Of a stretch of 64,000 nt of DNA, positions 21,044 through 29,756 are shown in pieces. Origin of the DNA: Arthrobacter sp. PGP41 (GTDB taxonomy: Bacteria; Actinomycetota; Actinomycetes; Actinomycetales; Micrococcaceae). Every line of letters starts with the position of its first letter. The stretch's first letter is position 1. The stretch spans positions 744,001 to 808,000 of the forward strand of contig NZ_CP026514.1 in NCBI RefSeq assembly GCF_002953935.1, given 5' to 3'. Under the pieces are notes generated by a model. The model saw nothing but the letters and a program-made list of their open reading frames with translations, was not told where the DNA came from and did no database searches. The translations under genes were made by a program, and so were the position numbers.

Positions 21044-23175
21044 GCCGCATCCCCTGCAATCTGCAGCCGCATCTTCCAGAGCCGGGCCCCGTTCGCGTCA
21101 GCGCACGCCCGCTTCCAGGCGTCCAAAAGGTCGATCTCGACTTCGTAATGTTTCGGGCTTGCGGGGCCAATCTCCGTCAGGCGCCAGAGACGGCCACGGC
21201 GCTGGGCGAGCCACCGAGCGGTTGAGGCTGCGCCAATTTCAAAGACTGGCGAGTAGAACTCGATGTCAATGCTGGAGAGGAAGCGGGGCGGTGGAGGTTC
21301 CGCCACCTTCTCTCCGTGCCCGTCCTCGTGCAGGAGCCAGGACTCGTCCCTACCGCGGAGCCCGAGCACTGTGCCCGTGGCAGTAATCCCGGGGACAAGT
21401 GCGCCCATCACTGCGGCGTCAGCCTGGTTCGATTCGCTCATCTGTCCGCTGCTGGTCCAGCCGAGAACCCCGGTACCAGCAGGCGGAGCGGGATCAGGGC
21501 CCTCGCTGACTGTGGTGAACACAAGCTCCTGCCCGTCGGCTTGCACAACATGACGGCCCGTTTCGTCGACGAAGCGACGAATCGGCAGTGGAAAACCGTT
21601 GGCAGGGACTCTATCCCTCCTCCCGTCGAGACTGACAGTTGCGATGCGATGTTCCCTGCCGAACGGCAGGAGGAGGTCCGGCGCGCCGCCGGAGAGGTAG
21701 TGGTGGGCCGAGATCGACGAGGCGACAGGCAAGCCATGGACTAGCTTGGCACGCGGAACCACTTCGGAGACGGCACCTATGGTGCGGAGGCCGGGCAAGC
21801 GTGAGAGCACATCCCTGAGCGCCTGCCCATCAAAGAAGCGCACTCTTTGGAAAAGCTCGTAGCCTTCGATAAGGAAGGATCGCCGCTGCGGGACCCGGCG
21901 CCAGCCCTCCGCGGCAGCTTCTTCCAGCAGACGCCGGAAATCAACGGCATGCTGAGAGATGACAGCGATGACATGCTCCTCGTAGGGCACCATGCCGGGA
22001 ACCGATGACCAGGCGCCGGTCTGGGGGTCGGGAGAGAAGAATACGACCCCTGAGGGCGGGAACACGGCCGCGAATTCCCCGCCCCGAAGCTGGAACCCGG
22101 AGTGGACGCGGGAAAAGGTCACGGCGGGAGCGCTATGATCCGCGTAGTACTCACGGCCCTCGACCGCGCTGAGGCTAACCCCTTGGGACTCCCCCTGCCC
22201 CGCAAGGACAAGCGTCCTGGGTCCTCCCTTCGGCACAGGGAATAGCCAACGAGTCTGCCACGTGTCTAAATCGATGCCGAGTTTGACCGCGATACTCTGC
22301 TTCCCCTCGCTTGTCACCACGCTGCCGTCCCAGGCCCGGGCGTGGGCAGCGACGACCGACCCCAACAAGGAACGCATCTGGGAGTCTGCCAGAGCGCCCA
22401 TGAACGCTTCGCTAAGCCGGTTCCGCCCGTCCTCTGCCCAGATGTCCAGCGCACGCAGCAGGGTCTCCGGGGCGGGCGAGTCGCCTGGAGAAACATCGAG
22501 CGCTTGAAAAAGGCGCGTCAACGATGCGCGATCACTCAGACGGACAAGAGCTTGCGAGAGGGGGTAACCGATTCGTGATGGGTGGGGAACTTCCGGGATC
22601 GTTGAGGTGCCGACGGCGCCTTGCTGCCCCTCGATCCAGTGATGTAGGCCAACCCACATATCGACGACTTGGAGGAAGGCCCCGCGTTCTTCGAGGTCTC
22701 TCCGCAGCGCTTCAAGTTCGGAATCCGTGCCATCCGGGAGGATGGTCTGGGCGAGGCGAAGGTAGTAGTTCGTCGACCTCGCCGCCTTGTCTGAGCGCAT
22801 CCTCGTGGCTGCCAAGACGGAGATAACAATCACCGGAAGCACAGGCGGCGGCTCGACCTTTGGCCCACGTTGCCATCGCCGGTACGCGATGAGCAGAGGG
22901 TTAAACATCGATCGGCCAGCCGTCAGGCGGAGGCGGCTTCGGACGGCCGCGGAGAGGTTGCGGGCGCTGTCCTCGCCGGGGTTCAAGCGTCCAAGTTCGC
23001 TGTCGTCTACGAAAAATACCGTCGGGCCGAGATGCTGATGCAGGAACACGTCTGCGAGCAATTTCTGCCACTGCTCGTACGTTTCCGTGCTCGAGGCGAC
23101 GGGACGGGCGGTAGCGCCTTCCACCTGCAGGTCAGAAGCACCAGGACCAGGCGATTCGTCGGTCGTGACCCCCAT
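21040..23175 (-). CDS. 711-aa unknown protein, first gene of the helicase operon
   Basis: This is a 711-aa protein without recognised catalytic motifs, signal peptide or membrane helices. The first 200 residues include a hydrophobic strand (PVIVISVLAATRMR) and FFVDDSELGRL. The middle (about 330-470) is beta-rich, and the C-terminus is Pro/Gly-rich with LYSPVFEIG-like strands. It opens the operon, and its stop overlaps the next start (ATGA). The ATG at 23175 has a G-rich stretch upstream. The ATG at 23220 adds 15 residues and is equally possible. By position it is a candidate sensor or scaffold subunit of the helicase/nuclease complex. Confidence 0.6.
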   Translation of the reverse strand: MGVTTDESPGPGASDLQVEGATARPVASSTETYEQWQKLLADVFLHQHLGPTVFFVDDSELGRLNPGEDSARNLSAAVRSRLRLTAGRSMFNPLLIAYRRWQRGPKVEPPPVLPVIVISVLAATRMRSDKAARSTNYYLRLAQTILPDGTDSELEALRRDLEERGAFLQVVDMWVGLHHWIEGQQGAVGTSTIPEVPHPSRIGYPLSQALVRLSDRASLTRLFQALDVSPGDSPAPETLLRALDIWAEDGRNRLSEAFMGALADSQMRSLLGSVVAAHARAWDGSVVTSEGKQSIAVKLGIDLDTWQTRWLFPVPKGGPRTLVLAGQGESQGVSLSAVEGREYYADHSAPAVTFSRVHSGFQLRGGEFAAVFPPSGVVFFSPDPQTGAWSSVPGMVPYEEHVIAVISQHAVDFRRLLEEAAAEGWRRVPQRRSFLIEGYELFQRVRFFDGQALRDVLSRLPGLRTIGAVSEVVPRAKLVHGLPVASSISAHHYLSGGAPDLLLPFGREHRIATVSLDGRRDRVPANGFPLPIRRFVDETGRHVVQADGQELVFTTVSEGPDPAPPAGTGVLGWTSSGQMSESNQADAAVMGALVPGITATGTVLGLRGRDESWLLHEDGHGEKVAEPPPPRFLSSIDIEFYSPVFEIGAASTARWLAQRRGRLWRLTEIGPASPKHYEVEIDLLDAWKRACADANGARLWKMRLQIAGDAA

Positions 23176-23752
23176 GGTCCAGCCCCCCATACTCGACAGT
23201 CCGATCACATCACACTGCATTTGCGAACAGCCCCAAGGAACATGCAGCCAGCTAGCAGTGTCATCCGTCCGAGAGGAGAAAATAACTTCTCTTGCTGAAG
23301 GTGACAGATGTCTGAAGAATACTGCCTGCTTTGGCGTAGGCCCAGCAGAAGAGGCACACGCGCGACACGAAGGAGACCAGCCAGGACGGCATACCGGAAC
23401 CAGAACGAAGGATGTTTCGCATCAGAATGGCCGTCCCGCCGCTCTCGTCGCTTTACACTGGAGCCGACGTCCGGTTCGACTGCCTCTGCCTCCGCCGTTT
23501 CCTCGCGGATCTGCCGTTGGTATCAACGAGCGCTGCTTCCTGGACTGTGGACCGAGGAATCTCAATACTTCGGTTCAGCGACCCATATCGGCTTGGCCGG
23601 AGTCATTGCACACGCCGTAGCCCCGTCATAAGTGGCGACGAGCAACATCGGATCGACGCACGGGTTCCCGCTTCCGTGCTCTGCTACGGAGGAGGATTGT
23701 AAGTCCGGGCTTCAAAAGCGGGTTGCCCGTTGCACCGCGTACTGTGTTTCGA
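23176..23752. other. Divergent intergenic region, helicase operon / NaeI module
   Basis: About 575 bp separate the two oppositely transcribed defence units. Several short plus-strand frames exist, for example from ATG 23308 behind GAAGG. Their Arg-rich composition and AGA/AGG codons look non-coding. The region probably holds promoters for both units, but no clear -35/-10 pair or operator was found. A degenerate gene remnant cannot be excluded. Confidence 0.4.
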
Positions 23753-24670
23753 GTGAGCCTATTCGACCTGCCCTCTAGCGTCGCTGATCCTGCTGTTGTT
23801 GCGGTCGTGACTGAGCTTAGGCGACTCGACCCAGACGGATCGAGGATGGCGAAGGTGTTCCGATCAACCTTCGATCAGCTTTATGACGGCCAGCACACTG
23901 GCCGCTACAGCGTCGAGCAGCTATTCAAGACCGAGAAGACGCACTTCGGAACGCTCATCGAGATCAATTTGCAGCGCGAGTTCAAAATCCCAGATGGGTG
24001 CGTGTTGGACTTCACGATCGCCGGGTTTGAAGTTGACTGCAAGTACTCCCATACCGGGGCATGGATGCTCCCGATCGAGAGCTTCGAGCAAATAGTCCTG
24101 GTCACACAGGCCGATGACCGGAAGTCCGTGTGGAGCGCGGGGGTCGTGCGGGCAACTCAGGAAAACCGGCGAACCAGCGAAAACCGTGACAAGAAAACGG
24201 GGTTGAACGTGCTGGGCCGCTCTCAAATCACGTGGGTGTTCAAGGACGCGCAAATGCAGCCGAACGCCTTACTCCAGCTCCCGCCATCGGCGGTGTCCGA
24301 AATTATGGCCGGACGAAGTGGGCAGGTTCGCGTGAACGAGCTCTTCCGACAGGCTACGAATAGACGTCTGTCCCGCAACATCATCGCCACCGTCGCCCAA
24401 CAAGACGACTACATGAAGCGAGTGCGCTACAACGGCGGTTCCCGCAGTGCCCTTCGCCCAGAGGGATACCTGATTCTGGGGGGCGATTACTTCATCCAGC
24501 GCAACATAGCGGCTGCACTCGGCGCAGTTGTTCCCGAACCCGGGGAACTCGTCAGCGTACGTGTCACGCCAGCGGCCCCGGAGGAAGGTGTCGGCATCGA
24601 CGGCGAATGGTGGCGTCTCGCGGCCCAGGACGAGGAAATCGACCTTCCTGCCCCGGTACTGCCTAGGTAA
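23753..24670 (+). CDS. NaeI-family Type IIE restriction endonuclease
   Basis: This 305-aa protein is collinear with NaeI. With the GTG start at 23753, the catalytic residues fall at E70 (TLIEINL), D86, D95 and K97 (DCK), the same numbers I recall for NaeI. Leu43, known in NaeI for the topoisomerase-like L43K change, is also kept (DQLYDGQ). The C-terminal region with FRQATNRRLS, IATVAQQDDYMKRVR and LRPEGYLILGG matches the CAP-like effector domain that binds a second site. NaeI cuts GCCGGC, and the same site here is a reasonable inference. It precedes the C5 methyltransferase by 118 bp. No clear Shine-Dalgarno is visible, as is common for restriction genes. Confidence 0.9.
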   Translation: MSLFDLPSSVADPAVVAVVTELRRLDPDGSRMAKVFRSTFDQLYDGQHTGRYSVEQLFKTEKTHFGTLIEINLQREFKIPDGCVLDFTIAGFEVDCKYSHTGAWMLPIESFEQIVLVTQADDRKSVWSAGVVRATQENRRTSENRDKKTGLNVLGRSQITWVFKDAQMQPNALLQLPPSAVSEIMAGRSGQVRVNELFRQATNRRLSRNIIATVAQQDDYMKRVRYNGGSRSALRPEGYLILGGDYFIQRNIAAALGAVVPEPGELVSVRVTPAAPEEGVGIDGEWWRLAAQDEEIDLPAPVLPR

Positions 24671-24788
24671 TCGAAACTGACCTGGGCACGGCGGGTTGCA
24701 GCGCAACTTCCGGCTCGCACTCGGTGCCAACCAGAGCCGACGAGCCGCGCGTCCCAAAATCGTCGGTGGCTCCTGTCAGAATATAGGG

Positions 24789-26105
24789 GTGAACGAAGCG
24801 AAAACGAGTGATTCTGATTTAACCGCAGTAGAGATTTGCGCCGGAGCTGGTGGCCAGAGTCTCGGACTGCACCTCGCAGGCTTTCGGCATACATTGGCTG
24901 TCGAGCTCGATCGCGACGCAGCCGCTACACTTGAGCGCAATCTATCCCGACTTGCGACTGCAGACGGCCAACCTCAGCCGCTCATTGCCATCGGCGACGT
25001 CGCGGACGAGTCGGTCTGGAAGCCCGAAGACCACCGAGGCGTTTCGCTGCTCGCAGGCGGCGTTCCTTGCCCACCGTTCTCCCTCGCCGGCAAGCAGCTG
25101 GGGTCGTCCGACGAGCGTGATCTCTTCGCGTGGGCCGTTGAGGCAGCCGGCCGCATGCAGCCCGACGCTGTGCTGCTCGAGAACGTGCGCGGGCTGTCGA
25201 TGCCGCGCTTCGCGGGCTACCGTCAGGCAGTACTGGATCGCTTCACCGAGCTCGGCTACCGCGCCGACTGGCGGCTGCTAGAGGCCAAGGACTTCGGTGT
25301 CCCTCAGCTTCGCCCGCGATTCATCCTCGTGGCCCTGCGCGATGAGTTCGCGCCGTACTTCGCTTGGCCCGAACCGACGCCCGCCGTACAGACGGTTGGC
25401 TCCGCCGTCTATGACCTTATGGCTGCCAACGGATGGCCCGGTGCCGAAGCTTGGGCACGAAACGCGCACCGCGTGGCTCCCACCATCGTCGGTGGCTCCA
25501 AGAAGCACGGCGGACCCGACCTAGGCCCGACGCGTGCGAAGCGGGAATGGCTTTCCCTGGGCGTCGACGGCCTGGGCATCGCGGATGCTGCGCCGGGCCC
25601 TGATGTGCCCGTCAACTTCATGCCGAAGCTGACGAACGAGATGGTCGCGCGCATCCAAGGCTGGTCTGGACCCGGGTACGAATGGGACTTCCGTGACGGC
25701 AAGGGCCGGAAGACAGCTACCTACCGACAGATCGGCAATGCATTTCCGCCGCCAGTGGCCCGCGCTATCGGACTCGCGATCGCCTCCGCGCTCCGCAAGG
25801 ATGGTCAGCCACTTGGAAACCATGGCGCTGGTAGTCAGTACCGCGACGAGGTGTACCGGGCGCTTCGCGACCAGACCGGGTTCATCTCACTCGCAGGACT
25901 GCGCAAGACCCTTGGAGGGACTTTCACCGAGGACGAGATCGAGCGCAGGATTGCATTCATCCGTCGGGACTTCGAGATCGAAGAGCGACGTCGCGGTGAG
26001 ACCATGACATTCCGACTGGGTCAGTGGCGGGCCTTTCGGGGGCAGGTGGATCACGCGCGCCACGCTGCATTTGCCACCGAGCGACTTCGCTCGAAGATCA
26101 GTTAG
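24789..26105 (+). CDS. DNA (cytosine-5) methyltransferase
   Basis: This 438-aa m5C methylase has motif I EICAGAGGQSLGLHLAG (SAM binding), motif IV GVPCPPFS with catalytic Cys94, motif VI ENVRG (131-135), and motif VIII QLRPR (173-177). A target-recognition region of about 110 residues follows, then motif X GNAFPPPVARAIG. About 90 residues follow motif X, rich in charged helices, which is longer than usual. It should protect the sites cut by the NaeI homologue, since M.NaeI is also an m5C enzyme. Type II Druantia also carries a C5 methylase, so a role with the adjacent helicase operon is possible. The GTG at 24789 is the natural start. The upstream extension is unlike coding sequence. Confidence 0.92.
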   Translation: MNEAKTSDSDLTAVEICAGAGGQSLGLHLAGFRHTLAVELDRDAAATLERNLSRLATADGQPQPLIAIGDVADESVWKPEDHRGVSLLAGGVPCPPFSLAGKQLGSSDERDLFAWAVEAAGRMQPDAVLLENVRGLSMPRFAGYRQAVLDRFTELGYRADWRLLEAKDFGVPQLRPRFILVALRDEFAPYFAWPEPTPAVQTVGSAVYDLMAANGWPGAEAWARNAHRVAPTIVGGSKKHGGPDLGPTRAKREWLSLGVDGLGIADAAPGPDVPVNFMPKLTNEMVARIQGWSGPGYEWDFRDGKGRKTATYRQIGNAFPPPVARAIGLAIASALRKDGQPLGNHGAGSQYRDEVYRALRDQTGFISLAGLRKTLGGTFTEDEIERRIAFIRRDFEIEERRRGETMTFRLGQWRAFRGQVDHARHAAFATERLRSKIS

Positions 26106-26116
26106 CGCCTAGGTCC

Positions 26117-27088
26117 ATGGCGAAAAACTTCAAACTCCCTACGGGCTGGTACTTCTCGACGATTACCGACCTTGTCGATAACGTGCTGCCCCCGCTGCTT
26201 GGCAAATTGACAGTGGACAACGCCTGGGCATACGTCTATGCCATCACTATGTGGTCTGAGAATGTGGACGGAACGGAGTACTTCCACATCATCGAGTCTG
26301 ACAAGCTCAATACAAAAAATGGCCGGATGCTCGCTGCGCGGGCGGCAGATTATCTGGCAACCCACCTTGTACCAGGAGAGACCCGAGACCCCCTTACCAT
26401 CGTCGACCAAATTGGCAAGGCTCGTGCCGAAGTGAGAGCGAATCAGGGCTTCGGACCTCCAAAAACGAAGCGAGACCCAAACGTCACCGGTGCCGCCTTC
26501 GAAACTGCGCTCCAGGTGTTGGTAGAAAAGCTTTGCGGTGTCATCCCGTCTCGCACGCCGCCTTTGCGCACTCTTCAGGGCTTCGAACTGGCCCCGGAGG
26601 GATACCACTCGCGCCCGGATCTCGTACTCTTTGGGCCTCGTGACTTCAGACTCCTAATTTCCACCAAGTGGACGCTCCGCAAGGAGCGGGTCGGCACGTA
26701 CCTGCATGAGTCTTATTTCTACAGAAAGCGTCGCCCAGACCTGCAGATTGCATTCGTAGTCAATGAGTTCCAGCCAAACATCCTGCGGCACCTCAGCACT
26801 GACCCGCTGGTTGACCGGGTTTACCACGTAAACAAGCGAATGCTCTTGGACTTACGCTCGCCATTCGCGCAACTTCCGCCGGGCACTAGCATCCCCGTTG
26901 AAACGCTCACCGGCAGCAATCCGGACGCAAAGGCGTACCGACAATGGATCAGCATGGAGGATCGGATTTTTGACCTGACGGACATGTTTGCCGACATTAG
27001 GATGCTAAGGAACAAACCCGATCTGGTGATCGACCCTGAGCAGTTGGACGGCGGAGTTGGGGAAGATGACGACGAGGTCGGCATCTGA
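26117..27088 (+). CDS. Second PD-(D/E)XK restriction-like protein of the module
   Basis: This 323-aa protein starts 11 bp after the methylase stop and is clearly in the same operon. A PD-(D/E)XK core can be seen: E129 in AAFETALQVL, P167-D168 in SRPDLVLFG, S182-T183-K184 in LISTKW, and E190 soon after. The S-T-K form, with the acidic residue displaced, occurs in some Type II enzymes such as the Cfr10I/NgoMIV group. The rest (HESYFYRKRRPDLQIAFVVNEF) is not recognised. It may be a second restriction enzyme under the same methylase, or a subunit or repair nuclease. The tail is acidic. The ATG at 26117 is preferred because an upstream frame overlaps the methylase gene. Confidence 0.7.
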   Translation: MAKNFKLPTGWYFSTITDLVDNVLPPLLGKLTVDNAWAYVYAITMWSENVDGTEYFHIIESDKLNTKNGRMLAARAADYLATHLVPGETRDPLTIVDQIGKARAEVRANQGFGPPKTKRDPNVTGAAFETALQVLVEKLCGVIPSRTPPLRTLQGFELAPEGYHSRPDLVLFGPRDFRLLISTKWTLRKERVGTYLHESYFYRKRRPDLQIAFVVNEFQPNILRHLSTDPLVDRVYHVNKRMLLDLRSPFAQLPPGTSIPVETLTGSNPDAKAYRQWISMEDRIFDLTDMFADIRMLRNKPDLVIDPEQLDGGVGEDDDEVGI

Positions 27089-27198
27089 CCTTAGCTGTTC
27101 CGCTGAGCCCGGGAGCGGCGCAACCCGCAGCTAGATGTTGGGCGGCTTCAGCCGCCCCTATTGAATGTCCGCAGCGACAGAGTCGAAGGAAATAGTTC

Positions 27199-27411
27199 AT
27201 GGGCGAGCAGGAACAACCGCTCGGGTGGTTTTACGCCGTCGAGACGCGGGACGCCGTGGCACAAACCCGAGATGGATGGCCCTACTTTGAGGCGCACCCA
27301 AGAGGCGCTGACCTGAAGGGAACGCAATTATTCGAGATCCGTTTCGGAGACGGCGAATGGATGCTGGCTGTTGAAGCTGACCTATTGCCGCGTGGTTTAG
27401 CGGACGCCTAG
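27199..27411 (+). CDS. Small 70-aa hypothetical protein
   Basis: A short gene with AAGGAAA 9 nt before its ATG and normal-looking composition. The protein is soluble and acidic, with two Trp-containing strands (GWFYAVETRD, FGDGEWMLAVEADLLP). No family is recognised. It follows the restriction module by 110 bp on the same strand and may be its last cistron. Confidence 0.55.
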   Translation: MGEQEQPLGWFYAVETRDAVAQTRDGWPYFEAHPRGADLKGTQLFEIRFGDGEWMLAVEADLLPRGLADA

Positions 27412-27724
27412 TTGCTAGAGTCCCGACAAAGGAGTTTTTCCGCGGGCGTTTTGGTGCCAAGATCTGAGGCGCGGTGTGGTGACTTCTTCGCCAGATTGAG
27501 TGTTTCACCACGTAGTGTAAATCTCTGGCTTCCAGCAGGCGGCGGAGCCGCGTGTGCTGTCCACAGACAGCGTCCCGATGGCCTAGCGGCCGGTGATCCG
27601 GCCTCCAGGGGCGGTCGATCATGTCCGCGGCTAGCACTAATCGTTGGCATCACCAGCTCCACCGGAGCTTCAAAGGAACCCAGCCGGTGGTGTGTGCAGT
27701 ACAGGCGCAGCCCAGAACGCACGG
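27412..27724. other. Intergenic, no gene supported
   Basis: About 310 bp lie between the small 70-aa gene and the convergent minus-strand gene. The frames present are Arg/Pro-rich and lack ribosome binding sites. No strong terminator or repeat was found. Confidence 0.4.
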
Positions 27725-29179
27725 CTACGATGCGCACTTCAGCCTAGAAGAGAGACTACCTATGCCAGCGCCGACGGCGACAGGGTTTGCGGGATTCTCC
27801 GACCGCTGCGGTTGCTTTGAGGGTTGGCGCTGCGGGACGTTCTCTCGTGCTCTGTCCATGGGAGATCCGATCAGAGCGGTGTGGTCCCCGGTACGAAGCC
27901 AGTGCGGGGACGCACTAAGCAGCGGTGCGTTGTTAATGACCGCCGTGGCCTCGAAGGTCCGCCATGCGGTGAACGGGTAGTCTCCCAGCAGGTCCCGCCG
28001 TGCCCATCGATCGAACCCGGAGGATCCGTTCACGGCGTAAGAGGCGGTCAAGTTGAGAAATTCCTCAGACAGGAGATGCTGCCCCGGGAACCAGTCCTCC
28101 CAGTGAGCGAGCCCGATTCTCGCGGCGGGGGAGTCCTGCCCGGTGCCGGGGAATTCCTGGAGTACGCGCTTGAGGCGTCGTTTGATCTCGTGGACGGGGT
28201 CGGCGGCGGTGTGCCGTGGACGGTCTGGGTGCGGGGCGGCGATCAGAAGCACCGTTAGGCCCGAGGTCTCGAGGGGGCGTTGGATGATGAGTTGGGCCCA
28301 GCGGCGTACCTTTTGTTCGAAGCTGTCCGATGCGGTGGTGACGAGTTCGTAGGCAATGCGGAGGCCGTCTTTGCGGATGAGCGTTCCATCCGCGGGCCGT
28401 CTGTCTCCTGGTATGGCTGCCTTGCCCAGTCCTGTGCCCGCAAGCAGGTCCGGGGTGGAGAACTTTTCTCCAAGGACCGCTCCGATCGGGAGGTGCTCTG
28501 CGGCGCGTAGGCCAAGCTCGGCGGCGAGGATGTTGTGCCGACCGGGGCGGCCGGCCGAGGACCAGGGCAGGCCGCCGGTGACTGTGGCCCATTCCGGCCA
28601 TGTGAGTGTCGGGGCGATGTGCTGTTCGAAGACGTTAGTGTTGGAGGGCCTGTAGACGGTGAGGCGGTTGAGGTTGAAACCGGTGATCGGGTGCGAGTAG
28701 GTGCCTTGGTCGATGAGCCCTAGAGCGAATGATGCTGCACTGGTGGAGTAGTTCGGGTCGAGGAAGTGCGTGGAGCCAGTGAATGCCGCGAGTTGCTGGG
28801 CGCTGACCGTTCGCCAGGAGTCGATGACTCCCCACGCGGCGAGACGGTGGGCCCGGCCTCGGTTGCTGCGAAGGAGCCGCAAAGCGTTGTCCTTCTCGGT
28901 AAGCAGTCGGCGGTTGATTCTTACGGCTCTCGTGGCGGACACTTCTCGGGCAATCGCTTCAGTGAACCATACAGGTGCTGAGCCGGGTGCCCACAGCCTG
29001 TCCCAATAGGGATCATGCCGGTCGTGGGTGGCAAGCCCGTCGCTGGCCCGGGACGCGGCTTCGGATGCGTGCAGTACATGGGCCGTGGTATTTGCGCGGC
29101 CACGCTTTCGTCGCGCCTGCACGGCTTTCCCGGGGGAGCTGATCGTGGCATGTTTGTGTGCGGTCATACGAGAGAACAT
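27725..29179 (-). CDS. Replication-relaxation-like DNA-binding protein
   Basis: This 484-aa protein resembles the replication-relaxation (Replic_Relax) proteins of actinobacterial mobile elements. A winged-helix segment lies near residues 105-150 (RLAAWGVIDSWRTVSAQQLAAFTG), and a later alpha/beta region has ADGTLIRKDGLRIAYELVT then KVRRWAQLI, similar to the nuclease-like core of that family. The N-terminal 45 residues are basic and the C-terminus low-complexity. A role in island replication or maintenance is an inference. Starts at 29179 and 29167 are both possible. The gene is divergent from the primase gene across an 870-bp gap. Confidence 0.5.
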   Translation of the reverse strand: MFSRMTAHKHATISSPGKAVQARRKRGRANTTAHVLHASEAASRASDGLATHDRHDPYWDRLWAPGSAPVWFTEAIAREVSATRAVRINRRLLTEKDNALRLLRSNRGRAHRLAAWGVIDSWRTVSAQQLAAFTGSTHFLDPNYSTSAASFALGLIDQGTYSHPITGFNLNRLTVYRPSNTNVFEQHIAPTLTWPEWATVTGGLPWSSAGRPGRHNILAAELGLRAAEHLPIGAVLGEKFSTPDLLAGTGLGKAAIPGDRRPADGTLIRKDGLRIAYELVTTASDSFEQKVRRWAQLIIQRPLETSGLTVLLIAAPHPDRPRHTAADPVHEIKRRLKRVLQEFPGTGQDSPAARIGLAHWEDWFPGQHLLSEEFLNLTASYAVNGSSGFDRWARRDLLGDYPFTAWRTFEATAVINNAPLLSASPHWLRTGDHTALIGSPMDRARENVPQRQPSKQPQRSENPANPVAVGAGIGSLSSRLKCAS

Positions 29180-29487
29180 GCGCAGATTTTTGATTCACGG
29201 CCGTCACCACAGCGTTCTAATTCGGGGAATCCGGGAACGTGCGATCGGCTCCTAGAATCGGCATTTCCCCGGATGCGGTGTTCCGCTTACCTGGGGCATC
29301 ATCTCTTCATCTGAGGCCACATGTTGCAAAGGCAAGATGGTTAGACGCACTGTGACCGGTTTGTGCGCTAGCTGGTGTGTTCTAGCGGGGCTTATAAAGG
29401 TAGTGCTGGCGGCGTTCGTAGAGTGCGCGGGCTGAAGACGACTCAGTCACCTGACCCATGGGGTCTTGCGCCAAGGGGGTACCCGCG

Positions 29488-29715
29488 ATGCGGGTCGACA
29501 ATACGCTGACCTTCAGAACTGCTGAGCCGCCGGGCGCCGTGCTCTTACTCGTCTGGCAGGTCTATTCCGCCCGAGTCCCAGCCGCACCCGGCGCCGTCGT
29601 CGCCGTTGCGTCGCCCGGCACCAAACGGGTACGACCTTGCAGCTGTATCTTCATTTCCGCCTTGAGGGCTGCACCGCTGTCGCATCTCTACACATCGCGA
29701 GTGGTCGATCTGTAG
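29488..29715 (+). CDS. Possible 75-aa small protein
   Basis: The ATG has an AAGGGGG element 8 nt upstream, and the frame ends about 10 bp before a terminator-like hairpin. The first half has GC-rich third positions (GTC, GCC, CTC) like real genes, and the second half is less convincing. The product is Val/Ala-rich with a hydrophobic stretch AVLLLVWQVY near residues 17-26. No family is recognised, and it may not be real. Confidence 0.25.
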   Translation: MRVDNTLTFRTAEPPGAVLLLVWQVYSARVPAAPGAVVAVASPGTKRVRPCSCIFISALRAAPLSHLYTSRVVDL

Positions 29716-29725
29716 GCGGTTCGGC

Positions 29726-29756
29726 AAGGGGGGAGGGCGAAGCCCGACCTCCTTTT
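29726..29756 (+). terminator. Hairpin with T run in the island control region
   Basis: The outer AAGG/CCTT and inner GGGC-GAA-GCCC pairs form a hairpin, followed by TTTTAT. It would end a short plus-strand transcript coming from about 29480. Confidence 0.45.

Noticed and set aside
23087..23702. Overlapping plus-strand frames between the helicase operon and NaeI gene
   Set aside because: Arg-rich composition with rare AGA/AGG codons and no similarity. Treated as non-coding.
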